DNA of 18,406 nucleotides, taken from contig JAKAWN010000090.1 in the NCBI GenBank assembly GCA_021827245.1, positions 1-18,406 on the forward strand, written 5' to 3'. This DNA comes from Acidobacteriota bacterium. GTDB lineage: Bacteria; Acidobacteriota; Terriglobia; UBA7540. Positions 15,646 through 18,406 of the stretch are shown here, piece by piece; within the stretch, counting starts at the first letter, position 1, and each line of letters starts with the position of its first letter. The notes under the pieces were generated by a model, which was given only the letters and a program-made list of their open reading frames with translations, was not told where the DNA came from and did not search any database. The position numbers and the translations under genes were made by a program.

Positions 15646-15924
15646 TTATCGCGAGAGTTCCTTGCGGTTGTGTTTTGCCCATGCGCTGTCAGCGGCGACC
15701 GCCTTCATCTCCTTGCCGCATGGGCATTTGCCTTCCTTCTTCGCCATTCCCACGCATGGGCACGATTTGGTTCCCATGCAATCGCAGACGTAAACCTCTT
15801 TCTTTGCGCTGGCGGCCTGCTTCGGCGTGGGCAGCGCGCTTCCCATTTGAGAGAGTCCAAGACACAGCGCAAAGGCCATGCCTATCAGAACGGTCCTACT
15901 TGTGATTCGGATTCTACCCCACAT
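15646..15924 (-). CDS. Small exported protein with three CxC motifs
   Basis: A 92-residue protein starting at the ATG at 15924 behind GGAGGGCAGGAGAG. Residues 8-30 are a signal peptide (SRTVLIGMAFALCLGLSQMGSA), with cleavage likely after GSA. The mature part carries Cys47, 49, 55, 57, 67 and 69, arranged as CDC, five residues, CPC, nine residues, CPC, among lysines. Such paired Cys motifs suggest binding of a soft metal such as copper or zinc, or redox/disulfide chemistry in the periplasm. I do not recognise the family. No metal transporter or regulator is next to it, so the role stays open. Confidence 0.7.
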   Translation of the reverse strand: MWGRIRITSRTVLIGMAFALCLGLSQMGSALPTPKQAASAKKEVYVCDCMGTKSCPCVGMAKKEGKCPCGKEMKAVAADSAWAKHNRKELSR

Positions 15925-16201
15925 CTCTCCTGCCCTCCTGGAGAATAAGATTTTTTACCCCGATGCAAGAATGCTATCTGGCCCACGGAAGGAAGTCAAG
16001 CGAATGTGTCCTGGGGTGCTGCACAGCATCATTTATGGAATTGCCGAACGGAAGGCCCCACCGTTAATTTAAGCTGCGGGACACATAAAGTTCAAAAGAG
16101 GCGGCCGAAGTGTTATTCTGTTCGCGCAAATTCGATGGTGCGGGTTGCGCTCAACACGCCATGCGGCCTGAACCAAAGTTCGGAGGTCAAACTAACAATC
16201 C

Positions 16202-17395
16202 ATGAGCAATTATGAAGTCAGAGGAAGCGGCCTGAAGAATCTTCTTGGACTCATTTGTACGGTCGTGGTTCTGCTGGCCGTTGCCGGTGCATGCACGACC
16301 GAAAAAAAACAGACAACCGTGAAACCAACAACCGAAGCTGGAATCAAAAGGAGCGTGTTTGGGAAAATGCCTAACGGACAGGAAATTCACCTCTATACAT
16401 TGACCAACAGCAAGGGTATGCAGGCAGAGATCACCAACTATGGCGGGAGGATCGTTTGCCTTCGGGTGCCGGACCGGCAGGGCAAAATGGCCGATGTCGT
16501 TCTTGGCTTCGACAACCTCCAAGGCTATCTGGACACCCACACATTTTTCGGCGCCCTGGTTGGCCGCTATGCGAATCGCATCGCCAACGGCCGTTTTACG
16601 CTGGACGGCAAAGTGTATCACCTCCCGCTCAATAACGGGCCGAACAGCCTTCACGGGGGAACCAAGGGATTCGACCAGCGGGTCTGGACGGCCCAGGAAA
16701 TACCTGGAGGTGAACCCGCGCTGGAATTGACCTATCTCAGCAAGAACGGCGAAGAAGGCTACCCGGGCAATTTGAACGTGAAGGTCGTTTACACCCTGAC
16801 CAGCGACAACGAACTCAAGATCGATTACAGTGCCACAACCGACAAGGACACGATCATCAATCTGACCAATCATTCCTACTTCAATCTCGCCGGCCAGGGG
16901 AATGGAACGATCTTGAATCAGGTGCTGATGATTAACGCCAACGAAATCACGCCCGTCAACTCCACGCTGATCCCGACCGGGAAGCTCGAAAGTGTTGCTG
17001 GAACGCCATACGACTTCCGCAAGCCAACACCGATCGGTGCGCGCATCAATGAAAACAATCAGCAATTGAAATACGGCGGCGGGTATGACATGAATTACGT
17101 CCTGAACCGCAAGGGTCCCGGACTGGTGCTGGCAGCACGCGTGTACGATCCCGAATCCGGCCGCGAGATGGAGGTCTACACAACTCAGCCCGGTATGCAG
17201 TTCTACAGCGACAACTCCAAGCAGGAGATCCATGGCAGAGACGGCAAGGTGTACGGATTGCACTCGGCTTTCTGCCTGGAATCGCAACACTATCCTGATT
17301 CGCCCAACCACCCAAATTTCCCAACAACCGAACTCAAGCCAGGGCAAACGTACCACGAGGTGACAATTTTCAAATTCACGACGACAAGCGAGTAA
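16202..17395 (+). CDS. galM: Aldose 1-epimerase (galactose mutarotase), lipoprotein form
   Basis: A 397-residue enzyme interconverting alpha and beta anomers of aldoses. The N-terminus has a hydrophobic segment ending in the lipobox AVAGAC (Cys31), so it is probably lipidated and exported. The epimerase domain (about 48-394) has ITNYGGRIVCLRVPDR, GRYANRIANGRF, NSLHGG with His151, TNHSYFNLAG with catalytic acid His224, the sugar-contacting Asp296 in GYDMNYVL, and the catalytic base Glu360 in CLESQHYPD. The usual His after Asp in GYDH is Met here. GGAGG lies 15 nt before the ATG, a long spacing, but no better start is present. The export suggests conversion of sugars released outside the cytoplasm. 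It is a single gene with no sugar-operon neighbours in the window. Confidence 0.92.
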   Translation: MSNYEVRGSGLKNLLGLICTVVVLLAVAGACTTEKKQTTVKPTTEAGIKRSVFGKMPNGQEIHLYTLTNSKGMQAEITNYGGRIVCLRVPDRQGKMADVVLGFDNLQGYLDTHTFFGALVGRYANRIANGRFTLDGKVYHLPLNNGPNSLHGGTKGFDQRVWTAQEIPGGEPALELTYLSKNGEEGYPGNLNVKVVYTLTSDNELKIDYSATTDKDTIINLTNHSYFNLAGQGNGTILNQVLMINANEITPVNSTLIPTGKLESVAGTPYDFRKPTPIGARINENNQQLKYGGGYDMNYVLNRKGPGLVLAARVYDPESGREMEVYTTQPGMQFYSDNSKQEIHGRDGKVYGLHSAFCLESQHYPDSPNHPNFPTTELKPGQTYHEVTIFKFTTTSE

Positions 17396-17739
17396 ATCGC
17401 CGGGTAGCCCGCTGCTAAACCCGGCCTGGCTGGATGCGCCATCGGCCAGATTCTCCGGCGAATCTGGCCGATGTCAGCACGGTCGCCCGCATCACGCATC
17501 CCTCGCCCAACCGTCTCCATATCACGCTGATTCCACAACATATACATCGCAGTCGAAGCCCGGCTTCAATCAAGCGTAAGGTCTTTCCCCTAACGCAGAA
17601 TTTTCAAGAAAGTAATTGAAACCTTAAGACAATGGCCTCGTCGAATGTTTAGCAGCCACCTTCCGGTCGAGTTTCCGGCCGACCACGAAACTCGTGCTTA
17701 GCAACTAAGTGGATGGTGAGCGCAGGAGGAATTTGAAAC
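17396..17739. other. Intergenic region with two hairpins
   Basis: About 345 bp between the epimerase and the DUF5818-like gene. Besides the 14-bp hairpin (17440-17473), CGAGTTTC (17668-17675) pairs perfectly with GAAACTCG (17687-17694), which lies 46 bp before the next start and could sit in its leader. No gene is supported. Confidence 0.45.
17440..17473. terminator. Perfect 14-bp hairpin after the epimerase gene
   Basis: CATCGGCCAGATTC (17440-17453) and GAATCTGGCCGATG (17460-17473) are exact reverse complements around a 6-nt loop. It is 45 bp after the epimerase stop. No T-run follows, so it may be a factor-assisted terminator, an mRNA-stabilising hairpin or a copy of a palindromic repeat. 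Confidence 0.55.
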
Positions 17740-18084
17740 ATGAAGAAGGTGAATTTGTTTGTGTTGTTGGTTGCCTTGGGTGTGATTGCATGGGCCGTTC
17801 CGGCCACGTCCGCAAAAGCCGTCACGCACAATGCTGTGCTGACCGCGCAACAGGAGGAGCCTTCGGAACCCGCTGCGCAGGAAGCGGAGTCGCAGACCTT
17901 CACGGGACAAATCGTGAACCATGATGGAAAATACACGCTGAAGGGCGACGACGGCAAGACGTATCAACTGGACGACCAGGAAAAGGCCAAGAGCTTTGAT
18001 GGAAAGAACGTGAATGTCACCGGAACCCTGGATGAGGAAAGCATGACGATTCACGTGGAGGAAATCGAGGAAGCTGAGGCCTGA
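17740..18084 (+). CDS. Small exported DUF5818-like protein
   Basis: A 114-residue protein starting at the ATG at 17740 behind GCAGGAGGAATTTGAAAC. Residues 1-26 form a signal peptide (KKVNLFVLLVALGVIAWAVPA, then TSAKA). An acidic linker follows. Residues 53-108 form a compact beta-rich, OB-like domain (TFTGQIVNHDGKYTLKGDDG, YQLDDQEKAKSFDGKNVNV, TGTLDEESMTIHVEEIE), matching DUF5818-type exported proteins frequent in Acidobacteriota. The C-terminus is acidic. Periplasmic; molecular role unknown. It is followed by a clear terminator, so it is transcribed alone or as the last gene. Confidence 0.8.
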   Translation: MKKVNLFVLLVALGVIAWAVPATSAKAVTHNAVLTAQQEEPSEPAAQEAESQTFTGQIVNHDGKYTLKGDDGKTYQLDDQEKAKSFDGKNVNVTGTLDEESMTIHVEEIEEAEA

Positions 18085-18115
18085 GTCACGTCAATCACAA
18101 TCACAGAATAACTAG

Positions 18116-18149
18116 GAGGCCAGCCAGCGCGCTGGCCTCTTTGGTTTCT
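18116..18149 (+). terminator. Intrinsic-type terminator of the DUF5818-like gene
   Basis: GAGGCCAGC (18116-18124) and GCTGGCCTC (18131-18139) pair perfectly around a 6-nt loop, followed by TTTGGTTTC. It lies 31 bp after the stop codon. The T-rich tail is interrupted but adequate. Confidence 0.75.
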
Positions 18150-18406
18150 GGCAGAATTCCTAGCAGTCGGTCATGTCGCTTTGCGACACCCGCAAAGCAT
18201 GAAAATGGTTTCGAGATCGGATTATGATCAGCTCTGCCTGCGCAGGACGAAGGCCGGTCATCCTTGGAGCGGGAAGCCCGCCTAGCCTGGATTTCCACGG
18301 AAAACCTTTCGCCTAAGAATTTAGTCGCCCAGCACCAGGGGATCGTCAGTTTCTGAAGCAATATCCTTTGTCGTAAAGCATCCGCCTGACGATATTCGTT
18401 AATCCA
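18150..18406. other. Right-edge sequence without a supported gene
   Basis: About 255 bp to the window end. A minus-strand frame (18101-18361) runs through the terminator and has no motif or ribosome site. No repeat or RNA is recognised; a gene may begin beyond the edge. Confidence 0.4.

Noticed and set aside
16187..17356. 389-codon minus-strand frame opposite the epimerase gene
   Set aside because: Antisense shadow of galM; no recognisable domain.
18101..18361. 86-codon minus-strand frame at the right edge
   Set aside because: Runs through the terminator hairpin; no motif.

Overview
The window looks like a chromosomal contig from an Acidobacteriota bacterium. That is inferred from the gene content: a Hanks-type Ser/Thr kinase of the '[27 protein letters not shown]' style followed by a second kinase start, TPR proteins, a TAT-exported ThuA-like protein, a DUF5818-like small exported protein, and moderately high GC with AT-rich intergenic dips. 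No marker gene proves the phylum.

Left edge (1-491): the C-terminal part of a tyrosine recombinase ends 53 bp from the 3' end of a complete tRNA-Gly(CCC) on the opposite strand. This is the usual geometry of an island integrated at a tRNA gene, with the island lying off the left edge. From about 492 to 1700 is decayed sequence that includes a TPR-protein remnant, whose end overlaps the start of an exported ThuA-like protein (1708-2625).

Core part (3161-6124): a small ABM-like protein on the minus strand diverges from a cysteine desulfurase-mnmA pair, which supplies sulfur for and carries out 2-thiolation of tRNA wobble uridine. A glycine-zipper lipoprotein follows at 6724-7392.

Minus-strand cluster (7517-11466), in transcription order: uvrC, two YtxH-domain proteins, a membrane-anchored coiled-coil protein and a DUF2064 glycosyltransferase-like protein. 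A Ser/Thr kinase gene diverges from uvrC behind a good sigma70-type promoter.

Kinase locus (11560-12820): this is the most unusual part of the window. The kinase frame is intact, but two and perhaps three stretches of it look like intergenic palindromic repeats that became in-frame protein insertions. One lies between the hinge region and the catalytic loop, one in the activation segment, and a possible third at the truncated C-terminus. The frame then overlaps (GTGA) a 48-residue N-terminal fragment of a second kinase.

Right part (12935-18406): single genes for an exported TPR protein, a zinc-ribbon/DUF2007 protein, an exported amidohydrolase with a TTG start, a small exported protein with three CxC motifs, a lipoprotein aldose 1-epimerase, and a DUF5818-like exported protein followed by a clear terminator. 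I saw no CRISPR array, rRNA or complete transposon.
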